NCBI GenBank assembly: GCA_004794785.1
Contig: SJOL01007024.1
Coordinates: 144,928 to 208,927 of the forward strand
Reading direction: 5' to 3'
Source: Opisthorchis felineus
Taxonomy: Eukaryota > Platyhelminthes > Trematoda > Opisthorchiida > Opisthorchiidae
DNA length: 64,000 nt
Shown here: positions 33,938-47,139 of the stretch, piece by piece
Position numbering within the stretch: position 1 is the stretch's first letter
How the letters are laid out: every line of letters begins with the position of its first letter
Translations under genes and position numbers: made by a program
Notes under the pieces: model-generated
What the model was told of the DNA's origin: nothing
What the model saw: the letters and a program-made list of their open reading frames with translations, nothing else
Databases searched by the model: none

Positions 33938-35443
33938 GTGAGGCAACAACTAAAACTGTGCTGCTGTCTGACGTCCGTGGGCTTTTTGCTCCGAAAAAAT
34001 TACCTACCACACGTGTCTGAAAAAAAAAACCGCGCAGGACACTCTCTTGGTTATATTCACAGTATCGCATTTCATTTTGAGCTCACACCCATTGCAGCTA
34101 AGCATTAGTTGTGAATTGTATCTTGTCGCTTTTGATCACGAGGTTGAGGACCAGTGGATTCACTTTCAAAAGCTTTCGAATAGCTGGTCATTTTAGCTTG
34201 TTGAACTGATTCGTTGGCATACCAACTTGAATGACAAAGGCATGCCAATTGGCTAACCACAATCCCTTAGATTTTCAACAAGGTTGCACTTCCAACGACC
34301 GATCCGTTTCTTCCCTGTGGGTAGATGAGTGTAAAGTCTATTTTTTTCGTTTAGAATGGTAATCCTTCACTGATGTATTCAGACCACGTCGTGTGGATTC
34401 CGTAGCTGAAGCATGAGTGACGCTCAGTGCGAGTTAATCAAACTGTTGATCAGCCGCGTGTGGCTGAACGGCCTAGTCTTCCACTAATGACCGGGAGCAT
34501 GTGGGTTTGAGTTTTCCTGGAGGTTCGTGGGAACCATACTACCGACGATTCCCTGTAAGGATGGAACAACTGTACAGTGCTTCTCGGTTTTTCAGTTGAG
34601 ATTGGCATCACGTACAAGACCGTATCTCTACTAGAAAACATTCTTCTAACTTTTTGACAGTTATAACCAAATGTGGAATGATGCTCCGTTTCAAAACCAT
34701 GCAGAGTCTCTCTCTTGATGGATCATTAAAACCGTTTTTCCGAGCCAATCTGATGGAAGCCGCCCAAGACTATCCCATCAGCATTGTGTGATAGTATTTC
34801 ATAATCCCTTGTTTTGTTATGCCCCAAGTTGAAGTTGATAGTGACGAACCGAGCTGAAAAATTCGTTAGGTAACGTCTGTGCTGGCATTCACCGTCATCT
34901 GTCATGTATAAAACTAGTTTAGGCGATAAACGGCTAAGTGTACCAAACCTAACTTACCGGATGGCTCGGAACAAGATGGTTAGTCGGTCAAGTTCAACAA
35001 CTTCCTGTAATGGTTTTGTCAAGGGAACGATTATTGACTTTTCAGATTAGGACTCTTCTGTTCATCTGGTTTCCTTGTTTTTCTGTCGTACGCCTACCTT
35101 AGGCATTTGTCATGGCATTTCAGACGCGCGGCCGGATTCCTAGTAGTTTGTCTAACCGGTACAAATTCCCGAACAAGTCCAGTCAACTCGTTCGTTTCGA
35201 TCTAACCAGGTATCCCTCAGTTTCTTAGCAGCGGTCTATCAAGATGTCCCTATCTTTGGACGGAAATACAAGTAGGCGGCATTAAGGCTGCCAGGAATAT
35301 CACCTCAGTGCGTTGTTCCCGTGATTTCGGTTGCTAATTTCTGGGTAACCATCATGCTTCGAGTCGGTTTCATGCTTGCTTGTTGTAACGAACGTCTCAA
35401 TTTATCATCTGTTACGTTTCTTTGATTCTTTTACACCTTACAG
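33938..35443. other. Probable intron
   Basis: Between two exon candidates. It holds a GTGGCTGAACGGC ... GTGGGTTTGAG pair around 34456-34515 that is tRNA-like and may be another SINE type. An undetected exon may also lie here. Confidence 0.4.
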
Positions 35444-35790
35444 CAGTGAGGAGGTTCGTTGTTCTTTGGATGAACTGGATGCAGTCATTGCCACTTACGA
35501 CGACGGCTCAGGAAGACAGAATGCGCAAGAAAACACGGGCAAAGCTGCCGTCTGCTGCCCCCTCAATCATGTTTCGTCTTCCTTTGGTAAACGAATCCCA
35601 GATTCCCTTCATAACGAGGCAAGAAGAGGCTCTTGCACGTTCCTAGACAACGAACGGTTGTCTGGTGCGGCGGATAGCACGGATTATTCCACTGCCACAT
35701 TGCGTAATCCAAGACGTCAATCAGACAGGGAACCATCCATTGAGCTGCATTCTTCCAGAACCACCGGCTCGTTCCACACCGTTGAACCTG
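35444..35790 (+). CDS. Exon of large Ser/Pro-rich host gene
   Basis: A 347-nt open segment between a strong acceptor (pyrimidine tract, TTACAG) and a strong donor (AACCTG|GTAAGTG). It encodes about 116 residues. Near the start is CSLDELDAVIATYDDG, an acidic amphipathic segment loosely like a leucine-aspartate (LD) motif. The rest is Ser/Arg/Asn-rich and probably disordered (DSTDYSTATLRNPRRQSD). It begins in phase 2 and ends in phase 1. The phase-1 end fits the next exon at 45336, across an intron of about 9.5 kb. The family is not recognised; the LD comparison is only suggestive. Confidence 0.7.
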
Positions 35791-36886
35791 GTAAGTGTTC
35801 TCGATTGTTGGAAAACTGGATCGAATAAAACTGAAATATCTGACAAGGTTGAAATGATTGGAATCCAATAGGGCATTACGGTTTTAGGATGTTTCTAACC
35901 AATGAGTCAATTCGTCCAGTTCTCCCTGGTCAACCCCACATCCTTAAGCAAAATAATTGATCTGGTCTAGTTAACGAAGTCATCACTGCAGCTTTTGACC
36001 AGGACTCCAGCTTCTATTCAAGACAGGACCTTAGGCCCTTCCATGGCTGTGACGAGGATTTCGTTAGCCTACTCATCAGCTGACCGCCATAGCTGAAATG
36101 CGTTGTTGGTGGCGCATTGCTGCATATCCCAGTAGGCAATCTGGTGCTTGAGAGAGCCCGGAGGTTGGGGAATGAGCCACTAACCACGAAGTCTTTGATT
36201 CACATTCTTCCTTAACTTTTCGGTCGCTTTTTGTTTAAGTCTGAACAGCTTGCGGCTATGTTGGCCGTATGTTCCCTCATGGTGCCACGATTTAACAGTC
36301 AGATGCATCTCGCCTGACTTCTGTAAGTCTTCACCCTTCAGTCTGTCATCCAAACTGTCATTGGCTCTTAGCTCACCTAAGTCCAAGCAGTTCTCCCCAA
36401 CTGTCTCACGTCTCCTTCTTTTTCATCTAATCGATTGTTTTCCACAGTTTGTGTTCTGAGTTCAGTGCACCGAACTTTTGGACACGCTGCTTTTGATTTC
36501 CTTGTTTGAGTAACCCATTCAGGTGAACGAGGGTATGTGAATGACAACAACGTATCTCGCTCGGTGCACAGGACATGCACACCTCTATGTTTTCGTTCCA
36601 CATCGTTACCTGTGTTTCGCCTGTGTTTGTAAAGTACGCTTTTAGGATGCCTCGCTCTCTCTCCTTGTTTTGTGTCTTGAGCCCTTGTTTTTTTGTACAG
36701 GTAGTACGTGAGTATGTGAGTAGTATGTGAGTAAAATTATTCCAGTCAAGAGTGAATACAACAAACAAATCGATAGTCAACGAACATACCGGTCATGCGC
36801 ACCTAACTTTCGGCTTTCAAACGAAGGCTTGAGTGATGTCAATCACTACACTATGTTCCAATGAACGTACTTTTGGATAATTCACC

Positions 36887-37075
36887 AGCAAGTAAACAGA
36901 GATAGCTCAGTGGTTGAGGCGCAAACTTACTAATCGGAAAGTCCGTGGTTCGAATCCAGCCTCGGCACCTCGACTGTCCCTGTCTAGGCTTGGGTAGTCG
37001 GATAATCTCAATCCTCGTACTTCCTTCGGCTGGCATGGTAGCTAGGCATCGACAGGGTGTTACAGCTGGGGGTCG
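36887..37075 (+). mobile_element. tRNA-derived SINE
   Basis: GAGATAGCTCAGTGGTTGAG (box A), GGTTCGAATCC (box B), CTGTCTAGGCTTGGG, TTCCTTCGGCTGGCATGG and GTGTTACAGCTG in the expected order. Diverged in the middle. Confidence 0.8.
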
Positions 37076-40000
37076 ACACAGTAACCCCTCCGAAAAGGAG
37101 CAGAAGAAGGCATTTGGCATCTTGTAAATTACTCTTGGGAGTGGCCTGTCCTCGCAGGGCTATTAGGAGATTAGGAGATTCCTGCATATGCGTTGGCGGT
37201 CATCTAATGGTACCTGTTCGATAACAGCGCTGTCGGACGACATTGATCTGCTTAAAAAAACGGACACAACATCCGTTTTGTCTGTGTGGCCTGGGGAAAC
37301 CCTTCACCTACAATGCCGGTTGAAATGGACTCTCACAACCCGCACCAGTTTCGGATCCTGACCTGTGCGTTCCCGCATTTTAAATATACCTGCTTTTGCT
37401 AGGACGCGAAGGACGACGGGTCGTTCTTTTTAGTATGTGTAGTTGTTAGGCGTTCTGCGGCTCAGATTGGACTGGTTTTCGTGCCGCATGAGACGTTATT
37501 TTGAGGTGTTATCCATTTACACTACCCTGCAAACTGATGGGTAACTTGAACAACACTTCAGCCACCGGGTTCCTCGGGCCGAAATATGGGTTGTGAACAT
37601 GTTTGAACAAGCTGCTTTGACATTCTAAATGACCCACACCAATTACAAATCAGAGAGCACATAAGGTAAGCCACACCAGATGGCGGGACCCCCACCAACT
37701 ACGTCCGGTTCCTCCGTCCCATACCTTGGCCGATTTTGCCACACAAACGTTCTTACGGTTTTAAAAAGAACACAGTGACGGATATTAGTTTTTCGGCATC
37801 TGGTCGTCAGGTCAGTACTTATCTACTCGTTAAGACAGGGATAAATAGAAGAATAAATAGCTAAGATTTGTCATTAAATTGAAGAGGTGTAAACGTAGAC
37901 AATTGGTTGTTAGTGCAACCCAAACGTCATCTAATTGTTTGGTGTAAGGTGATCTAAAAACCCTTGAGCGCCTAAGTCGATCGATTCGTGTCACAAGACC
38001 AACATAGACTCAGAGTTCGTATGAATCGTTCATTGAGGCTTGTATTCACACAAACAATGTCCGTATACCGCGGTCCGTACAGTTAACCTGTGCATCAACC
38101 GTGAAACACCTGTCAGACTTCTCATCGGCACTCCCCCAGTCACACTTGTCCTCCAGAACGCAATCACGTAGAATCCCTCACAGTCTGTTTTCTCTTCTCC
38201 CATCAATCATGCCCGTCACACTGTTCATAGTTGATAATCGTGTCTGGACTTGATTTCAACGCACGCGAGGGGTGTGTCGATTGGTTATTCACTTTCGGCT
38301 GCTGATTCAGACATTTGTCCTATTAGTTCCTTCTGAAGAGGGCACCTCACGGGACTGACTAAAAGTGGTCTGTTTTGTGAGATCACTTCTTCTACAAGGA
38401 AATTGGTCAGTTAAGTAGGGACCAACTCGAAGTGGTGTCTCCTTTCAACAGATATGTTCTATCGAACCCAGTCTTTGATAACAACGGGATAGGTGAGCAG
38501 TGCCCCTCCCTTGGATCTCATCCGCCAGAAAAAACCTCCCTGAATCACGTCAACAATATGCTTGATCAGCGTCCACCCTTTTAAACCATGTGTGCACACT
38601 TGAATGGGTCTCGAAGTTGCTTTTCGTACGTATACCATGTGAGAGTTTTTTAAACTTAGTTCACCCGCTTCTAGATTGTTTATGAACTGCGCCTAATGGA
38701 TTAGTCCACTTACGTGAAACGAACACAATCTTACACAACGCGTCGTAGTTTTGCGCATTTCGACCATGATTACGGCTCATTTGGCTTTGGAAAAACCAAC
38801 TAATGCATGATGACTTTCCGAGTTTGGTCGATACATCATGGTATGCAGTACGGCAAAATGTCACTACTATGTTTTACTTTCATAGATTCCTATTGATTAT
38901 CTAAGCTAGACGCGTACCTCCCCACAGTGGCCACTTTGAAAAGGCTGTCTATAGGTTCATTGTTCAGATATTGATTTTTTGTCCTACCTGAATGCGAAAA
39001 AGTCTGTCAGAAACATAGACAAGTTTTCACGGTAGTATTGTTATAGTCGGTGTAGCGTATGCTCTTCCGTGATTAGCGTGTATGTTTTTCTGTGATTTAA
39101 CTGTTTGCGCACTTCTTACGCGCTATACCATACTGAGGGTGCCATCACGACACTCTCAAGGTTTCTCATTTCATGCTTTAATTAGCGTAGCGTGATCTCA
39201 TGGGTGAACACATTAAAAGCTCATAATCTACAGTGGATCAAAGAGCTGACATCTGTTTAACTATTCCGGCTTCGTGGGAAAAGCAACGAAACGGTACTTT
39301 GAGGTGCACGCGTGTTACACGTATTGCAAATTTTATGCTCACCGAGCCAGTCGAGGACTAGAGAATACGGTTCCATTAAACTGGATTTTAACAAAAAGGT
39401 GACTTATTGGATTGGTCCAGGAATTCGCCTCGAAATATCATGGGTCAATAGTTTAGATGATAGCGAGTGGAGGCTAGCGAAGTCCAGTATTTTGAATGAA
39501 TTCGTCCGTGGAAGGTGACTTACGTCACCGTCGTATCCTCTCGTTCGCTCTTTCGATGGCAATGTCCATCAACTTGAAATTTATTGGGAGAGGATTCACC
39601 AAAGTTCCCCGGAGTTTTTTGGAGGTGAAAACTGTTCCTAGAGTTTTTAGTGAAATGGGTCCAGACGCAAATCGTAGGCATGGTGGGTTGACATCCCTTT
39701 CCCGATTAGCCTATGACATCAGACCATGCCGGTGGACCACGCGCACACTAGTTAATGCCACACACGCTTCGCACTGAACGCACTGTACGGACACCTGAAC
39801 ACCCTGTATCCGTTGTAAAAAAGACCGGAGGATTAACAGGCAGGGTCGTTCTCAACTGATACCCCTTAAGTTTCATATCGTTTGGGGACAACTAAAGGGT
39901 TGAAGCCCCCAGTGCATGCGGAGTGGTGACCTGGTGGCCCGCACCACTTTCAAGATCCACCAGCACTTGCTAGCGATTAGTCGGTTCGGCGACAGAAGGT

Positions 40001-41748
40001 CACTTCCAGAATCGTTATAGGCTTAACAATCCTTGATGTCCGGGTCATTTGCAGCCGTTAACTTGAAGAACGTATAGAGTACAGTGCAATGAAATACACC
40101 CAGATACGGTTCGGTTCAATACGCTGAAGTGTATTGAATACACGCGCATTTATGTGGCTACTATACGACTGAAAAGCAAAGAGACGTTTGGACTGCGTCC
40201 CATTACACAAGGCTTTTATGGACTTGGGCGATAGTTGGTCTGTTAGCCGAGTTTGCATTTGGATTGCAAATGTTTCATCATCAGTCGAGGTGGCATCGTC
40301 AGTGCATGGTCGAGTGGGTAAATTCCTCCTCTTCTGCCTTCGCTTATATAGTTTTTAAACAGCATCTAATAACGCTAAAGTGATTGGTTGGTCCCGAGGT
40401 AGTCTTAGTGTAATTTGGTTGGTCAACTGGGAATCTGAGTTGCGTTTTGATCCCATTCCCTTGTTTGCGGTTGGTTCGTTGGTTCAACTCGACAGTTCTG
40501 TTCCTCTTTTGTGATTAGGCCGTGTCCTTCTTGCTTCGTGGTATGATTTCTTTCCATTTGATTGGTAGTCGCCTCCTTCCTTTGATCCGATCGGTCCGTT
40601 GGTTGTCGTCAGGTTGCGTGGTATTACTCGCCTGGTCGACAGTTAGGGCTGTCTACTACACTAGCGTAGACATTCCAACGGACCTACGACCTTGCCATGA
40701 CCCGTCTACACATTGTGACCGTGCTTGCAACGCTTCACACTTGGCCCTAATACTCTTGTATGTAGGACACACTAACCCCATCGTCATCGGTGGACAGCAT
40801 TCCTTGAGTGTTATTTTGGGTCTATCTGGGACATTCCTACTGTGAAAGTGGAGTAAGTAAATCTGTAATCTAGGCACGGTGAAAACAGGTGACGTTTCTG
40901 GGTTGAACTGGAGTTACGCCAGTGGAGAAATCAGTTAGCCGAAACCCTTCAATTCTCCCATGAACTGCCTCACAATGGCCGCAGTGCGACAAGCCTCCAG
41001 TAGTCCAAAGTCTTGGTTTCGGGAGTGATGGGATGACTGTTTGAAGAACCATAACCACACAAATCTCATCAAATTTGATGAAGTTTAGCATTGTTCGTCT
41101 TCAGACGTGTAAATTTGTCCTTTTTACTCCATCTGTCACCGGTTTCAGAAGTGCTGCAAAACCGGTCTGTGCGACTTCCGACCGACCGAGTTCGATCCAT
41201 GGTGTACAGTTATTTTACCCTTAAGAAACCACTCGAAAGAACTCAACAAGATAATTACCTTCGAAAGATGGTTTATTTTGAGATGGCCGTAACAGGTAAA
41301 AGGAGCGTTGAGAAGCCAATCAGAAGTGGTCACTTCTGAGAAGCAATCCCCGTTGAGTGCGGTCTCTCCAGAGAGGTACAACTGAGGAATTGAAGCTATT
41401 TGAGGATGTTCTAGGTCTGGCTTGGCAAGTGACCGAATGACGTTCAATCCTTGATGGGACTTGCACATTGTCCTGCGGTACCTCAACTTAAAGGGATGCA
41501 TTGTACCAGCCTCCAAAGGTTAGAACCTTGACTTTATAACGAGATGTAGTAAATTTAACTCAAATACTGCTTACTTTCATCCGTAGACGTTTCGTAGGGT
41601 CACTATACTGGCGAAACCAAACTAACTTGGTTCCTGGAAGCACACTACATCAGTAAACCCCATCCCACAGGGGTATAACTGTACTGTCACTCAAAATCAA
41701 CTCGGTCTTGTTTTCTCGAAATTCCCGTATTCCCCCGAGGATGGGCTA

Positions 41749-42150
41749 GTGCGGGGAAAGGGATTAATCGGCCTCATCTGCAGGTGGCACTTCGTCGATG
41801 AATCACGCCGCAGGTCGTGTCTGACAGGTGTGCACTTTCCAATGAAGTGGCCGTTCTTCGGATTGGTTTATATTTTGAAGCGCATCGTTATAACGGATTG
41901 TTCGTCCTTTTTCTTGCGTATTAAACAAGCTAAATGGCCCAGAGAACAAAACTGGTCAAAATGCGGTCAACAGGTGGTTTGGTGCAGAATCCGGAAAAAC
42001 GGGTACTTTGGAACACTGAAGCTCGACAGAATTTTCGTGCAAGTCGCAACCATGGAAATGCTTCGTTTAATTAGGAAAGCTGTACGGTTCTTTCCTTCTA
42101 AAGAGACTATCCTCAGAAAAGCACAGTTTTCAGGGGTTACTTTTACCTGA
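41749..42150 (+). other. Unassigned 134-codon open frame
   Basis: Open without interruption but starting at a non-ATG codon. Its composition (Arg, Phe, Lys, Trp-rich) does not resemble the host gene exons. Possible acceptor and donor sites exist (CTGCAG|GTGG, GACAG|GTGTG) but they leave only short pieces. It may be chance or a worn element. Confidence 0.2.
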
Positions 42151-42414
42151 TCCCTTCAGGTGGCTTCTCCCTAGTGTCGAAAATTGCCCCTCTCTAGAGG
42201 CCACATGAAGGAACCGACGAAAAGTGGTTTGTTTGATGTGTGTTCTCTTCTGGGTGAGTTGACCGTCGGAAGAAACCTACAGAGGCTAGACGAAAGTGTT
42301 ATGAAATGGGATTGGGGGTGATACCTACAGAGGAAGGCCAAGGAAGTATGTTCCATTCAGATAGGGGCCACGTGATTATCGGGCACCTGGCTGTTAGGAC
42401 TCAAGAAGAGAGAT

Positions 42415-42608
42415 GGGGCGAGGTGGCTCAGTGGTTAGAGCGCGGATTTACTGACCGGAAGGTCTGTAGTTCGAACCCGACCTCTGCCTTTCGACTTCCC
42501 CTGTCTAGAGTTGGGCAACCTGGCAGTATCCCAGCCCTCGTGCTTCCTTCGGGTGGCATGGCAGCTGGGCACCGAAGGGGTGTTACGGCTGAACGTTTAT
42601 CTTTTTTT
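42415..42608 (+). mobile_element. tRNA-derived SINE, well preserved
   Basis: One of the cleanest copies. GGGGCGAGGTGGCTCAGTGG carries box A, GTTCGAACCC is box B, then CCCCTGTCTAGAGTTGGGC, CTTCCTTCGGGTGGCATGGC, GGCACCGAAGGGGTGTTACG and a T-rich end. Confidence 0.9.
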
Positions 42609-44750
42609 AGGACTCAGGAAGGCATGGTTGAGAAGTATGTATCCGAGTCTTTGTCGGAAAGGGGTTTTGCATATCTAGTTTGGTCTACATTGAAGGATGA
42701 CAGTTGGTTTCTCAAGAGATATCACTGTCAAGTCAACCACTACGGAGCCGGACTGAAGTAACCTTAGTTAGGAACAGTCTCTCCTGGGAGGTAATGTCGC
42801 ATTCTTATCACATCCCCATATTTCAGGTGTGTTCACTCGACCAAAGCGTTTCATTTTCTCTTGTGTGGGTGCCCATATATTGATACACACACGTCGGCTC
42901 AGTTATTCGACCGTTGCTGTCGCCAGGATTGGTTGGCACGAGTACCCGATGTCGGTTAAGTGTGACATACTGTCGCCCGACAGATAGCACACTGTATTTT
43001 GAGGTGCCTTTCGGATTGAGAGATACGGCGGAATTAGTCTTGTGTTTGTAATCCGGATAACTTCGTTCTTTCCTTGTTTCCAATGACAACCGTTAAGCGA
43101 CGACGTTGGCATAAGCGTGAGTCTCTACTTTTTGTGTTACCGTGACTTATTGTTTATTTTTCTTTTCGCTGCTTTTCTCTTCGTCCCTCGTTCTCTCATG
43201 GCTAATCTTCTTTGGAAGTTGCATATAAGGATGTCTCTACAATTCTTGTATCAAGGAAATTAGTGGTCCATCTGATCACTATCACTATACAAATTTCTCC
43301 CTCATGAGAAAACGGGTTTTAGCTAGCCACCAGCATCTTTCAGTTCTGTGCAGTCATCTTATACATTGGTATGTTACTCACTGACTACCTTCAATTATAA
43401 ATAACACTGTGTTAAACGACTATCGAATAAGGTAGCTTCTGAAATGTTTGTATACGTAGAAGAAGTTTTCACTATCTGTTACTATTCGTCTCCGAAATGC
43501 TCCGGAGTTTCGTTCTTATTCGTTTATCCATGGAGTAGACTGACATCCGGCAGATCCTGGATATTGGGTCCGATATTTTGGTGAATCGGTTTGGTAAACC
43601 ACAAGCGAAACCGGAATTTCTTTAACTGGTGCGTCCTTTGGATATGCACAGGTTTGGAAACTTCCCTCCACGTTCGTGTTTATGCGCAGTATCAGGTCAC
43701 CCAAGTGTCAGGTGACCAACTTTGAAGTATTGCAGACCGGAAAAGTGGGAGTACAATCCAGTCAGTCTAAGATGTTCGTGATCGTTGTAGATGAGTTGTG
43801 CATTTGGAAAGCGGTTTTTGACGTTTCTTCGAAGTATTTGCCAACTGGACCATCAGGTAGACAAGCAATAAGAGCTACCAATGTCTCGGCACTGCTAATG
43901 TCGGCGGTCTAAAATGACTTTTGACTGATGGATCTTCTTGCCTTTTCGGGAGCTCTTCTGTTCTGGAAGAAGGATTGCAATGGATAACTTGCTTGCCACT
44001 GATATTGTTTTTTGATTGGTTTTTTGTCTCTTCCTGCTCGGGCGCTTCCCTCTTCCAAGGTTTTTCATTCACGACAATAGTTTTTTTACACCAGATACTT
44101 TTGCAACCTCCTTTCAACGGTTGAATCTTAGGACCGGATATTTTTTGTTTGGTAATGTCCGTCCGTGGAGGATGGAGAGTGTACTGTACCAGCGCAGCGT
44201 GTAGAATTTAGTGTCTTATGCTGATTAAAAGAAAACGCATGATTGGCGGCCTCCTTTCTGTGTCATTCCGTCGTCAACGGGTCCCAGAATGTATGTACAA
44301 ATGGGTTTTTTGACATGCGTCACTAGAACAACAGGTTAAGTCTGTGTACTTGCTAGGATTTCGGTCTGCAACCTTCGTCAGGAGCAAAATAAACATTTTC
44401 CCATTGTACATTTCGAGTAAACAGTGAGACGACGAGAGACTGTCTCTGGAACCGGGAGTAGTTCTTAGGACATTTTCTCCGTACTCTTATGAGATCGATG
44501 ACAGTTTCATCCCTTGATGCAGGTGTTTCGTGTGGGCCTGGCAACCACAACTCTGTAGTTTTGGGCTTTTGCAGTCCAACCTTGCTTCCTTTGGCCATCT
44601 CTTCCTAGGAGAATGGATGAATGCTTGGTCGACAGACCCTGTGCGGTACTGCCTCGTAAATGGCCATCGATCCCACGCATCCAAATGCATTACCGAAGCA
44701 CCTGATAGATAGAACGTCCTATCCATAGTTTCGAACATCATTGTTCAACC

Positions 44751-45167
44751 CTAATGCATCGCTGCCCCGTTCTCCATTCTGAAAAGCGGCAGTAGTCGGG
44801 TAGCATACGAAAACTGAAAACTGCTGGTTGGTTTTGCTGGACGAATAGATCTGCGTCTAGCAGAACTTGACAAGTCACCATACAGTGCAGCAGCTGCCCT
44901 GTGTGGGAAATCGGTTTGCCTTCCATCCGGCTGGTAGATGGTTTGCTGAACTAAAACCGATGATGTGTTGGCTGGTTGTCCAACAGTTTTTGTTCCGATC
45001 CTCAAAACGGAACGTTGAACATCGAATCTATACACCAAGGGAATTCGGCCGACTTTTAGGACACATCTGCGTATGGCTGTGTTCTCAAGATAGTTGATGA
45101 CCCCGTACGGTTCGTCGCTACCAGGAAACATGCCATTTCCGCGTGTTCCAATCAACCGTTCCGCCAA
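44751..45167 (-). CDS. Hypothetical 138-codon ORF, antisense in intron
   Basis: Continuous frame, M to stop, with coding-like composition (for example GVINYLENTAIRRCVLKVG, then QPANTSSVLVQQTIYQPDG, then SSSARRRSIRPAKPTSSF). It lies on the strand opposite the host gene, just upstream of exon 45336. I recognise no domain. It could be a single-exon gene, an exon of an antisense gene, or part of an old element. A competing plus-strand frame covers part of it. Confidence 0.3.
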   Translation of the reverse strand: MAERLIGTRGNGMFPGSDEPYGVINYLENTAIRRCVLKVGRIPLVYRFDVQRSVLRIGTKTVGQPANTSSVLVQQTIYQPDGRQTDFPHRAAAALYGDLSSSARRRSIRPAKPTSSFQFSYATRLLPLFRMENGAAMH

Positions 45168-45335
45168 ATCACCCTATACTTTTCAGCTTGACTGAAGTCT
45201 AACGTTGTTTTGAACCCTTAGAAGCTGTGTATAATCTGTATCGTTTTTCGTTGTAGTATTACGTTCGCACTGTGCTAACATTTTCCGTCACCATAACTCC
45301 AAATCGTGCCGATCGATTTTCTTATTCAACCGCAG

Positions 45336-45490
45336 AATTCCCTCCCCCTCCGCCTGTGGAGACGTTCACACCTGATAGCTTCATTCTCCCACCACCTCCC
45401 TCGGTCATTTCGGATCCAAAAGCTCTTCGAACTTTTCAGCCAGGTGGTGTGACTGGACCGATTTATGTGCGGACATCCTTACCGCTACAG
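45336..45490 (+). CDS. Exon with EVH1-binding-like FPPPPP motif
   Basis: A 155-nt exon with a strong acceptor (TTCTTATTCAACCGCAG) and a near-perfect donor (CTACAG|GTGAGTAAG). It encodes E/FPPPPPVETFTPDSFILPPPP, then SVISDPKALRTFQPGGV and TGPIYVRTSLPLQ. It starts in phase 1, matching the phase-1 end of 35444-35790 (the split codon becomes GAA, Glu), and ends in phase 0. FPPPPP fits the class of proline motifs bound by EVH1 domains of Ena/VASP proteins, as in zyxin or lamellipodin. One motif is not enough to name the protein. Confidence 0.7.
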
Positions 45491-46159
45491 GTGAGTAAGT
45501 CACTACCAGTTTTTGTTCGAAAAAGTAATGAGTGGCTAGTGTAATGCACAGCGAGTTCATGCGTCGTCTACACACTCCAGTTTGAAACCAGGAGCAGCGA
45601 TGAAGTCAGCTCAGATGTTGACGTCCCAATAGCTACTGTTTAGATTTGGTCGATAACTCAACCAAACATAGATACTGTTGGCTAGTCGGTATGGTCGTAC
45701 GGCCTTTGTTCTCATATGAGTATTCTGTATGCTTCAAGTTAGCAGGAAAACCATTTTGTGTCATCCCTGTCGAGGACCAACTAACAAACTGTCTGAAGGA
45801 ACCACGCCGGGCTTCCTTGTACCTGAGGTTATTATTCTTAGGGGTGAAATTTATAGTTGCGGCGAGTACAAAAGATCAAACCTGTGAGGTGCAACTCGAT
45901 CGGCCCCATCACACCGCTTTGTAAGAAGTCTAGCTGACGCGTGATTGGTCGAATCCCCGGCTGGCACCGGCATCAACGCGAGCTACGACTGGTCATTATC
46001 GTATTCCAGGGTCCGCTTGGTGGCACCATTCCTAAAACCCTTCGAAATATCTGCATGGTTGCTGCTGCATACATGTTGAATACGGCGCACCGGTACTCAT
46101 TTGTGAGTGCGAATACGCGTGGTGCACTTTTGGTGGCTGTCCGCATTGGATTTGACAAC

Positions 46160-46369
46160 AACGAATGGTGGGGGGCGAGATGGCCCAGTGGTTAGAGCGC
46201 GAATTTACTGATCAGCAGGTCCGTAGTTCGAACCCGACCGCTACCTCTCGACTTCTCTTGTCTAGGCTTGGGCAACCTGGCAGTATCCCAGCCCTTGTGC
46301 TTCCTTCGGGTGGCAATTCAGCTAGGCACCGAAAGGGTGTTACAGCTAAATGACTATAACGAATGGTGG
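46160..46369 (+). mobile_element. tRNA-derived SINE with 12-bp target-site duplication
   Basis: The SINE (46170-46357) has box A GGGCGAGATGGCCCAGTGG, box B GTTCGAACCC, CTTGTCTAGGCTTGGGC and GTGTTACAGCTAAATGA. It is flanked by a perfect direct repeat, aacgaatggtgg, at 46160-46171 and 46358-46369. This is the signature of target-primed reverse transcription and fixes both ends of the family. Confidence 0.92.
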
Positions 46370-47139
46370 CAGATCGACTGCCATCTGCTCAACAGACAAC
46401 GAGTTCTGACCGTATGTCGTTCCACTGTGTATTTCAAACTTGTACAGCCAGGGGTGTGTCTGACGTCTGAAACAGAAGGAGAGGGGTTTGTGTATCAAAT
46501 GCCCTCACACCTCATATGCGGCTGGCTTGTCACGATTATGTAGTTACCTCGCTTTACCTGTGGTCACTGGTAACGCGGTAGGGCACAGTTACATGTACAG
46601 TTGAATGATGTCGTCATGTACCATCTGTTTAACTGTCCCAAGGTGCAGATCACTCGCATACTTATGACGGTCTAACACGATGGCTGTTCAATTTTAACCG
46701 TCTTTCTACCTGTCTCAATCGATCCTCATAGGACAGCAAGTCACCTGCTTCAACTGTAGAATGGGACCGTTTCTCCAATTTGTGTTAGTGAGTTGGTTGA
46801 GTTGTAAGCCCTCGTGTTCGAACCCAATTCTTTAATATTTCCATTGCTTCTGTCTATACCCGCGTTGGCTGCCAATACAGCGCATAAACTACTTTTAGTA
46901 ATATATGATCTTTTTTAGTTTTCCGGAAATCTCTAAAACCAAAGAAGTTTGGTACAATGAAATTTGCTATTCTGACGACTGCCCTATAGAACACATATTC
47001 GGGTTTTTAGCTGGGATGCAGTGAGTCAAAATTTGTCGCGAATAAAATACCTGAGAAATGGGAAATTCTGTTAAGTACACTCCGAACGGATGATGGAAAC
47101 TGACACCTGGTGGACAAACGCCACGGCCTGTATCAGCTG

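Larger units (their letters stand above)
35791..45335. other. Long probable intron with SINEs
   Basis: About 9.5 kb between phase-compatible exons. It contains SINEs at 36887 and 42415, an open minus-strand frame at 44751-45167 and an open plus-strand frame at 41749-42150. The remainder, including 37.1-41.7 kb and 42.6-44.7 kb, holds only short frames and no repeat I can match within the window. Confidence 0.5.

Noticed and set aside
41749..42150. 134-codon plus frame as a host exon
   Set aside because: Composition unlike the neighbouring exons, and the adjoining exons already agree in phase without it. Kept only as an unassigned frame.
43516..43704. Minus-strand frame GDLILRINTNVEGSF onward as a possible terminal exon
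   Set aside because: A stop lies just upstream and I find no AG acceptor that would place the start correctly.
46790..46870. tRNA-like GAGTTGGTTGAGTTG ... GTGTTCGAACCC segment
   Set aside because: Box B is good but the rest does not follow the SINE landmarks and no cloverleaf forms by eye. Could be a very worn SINE or chance.
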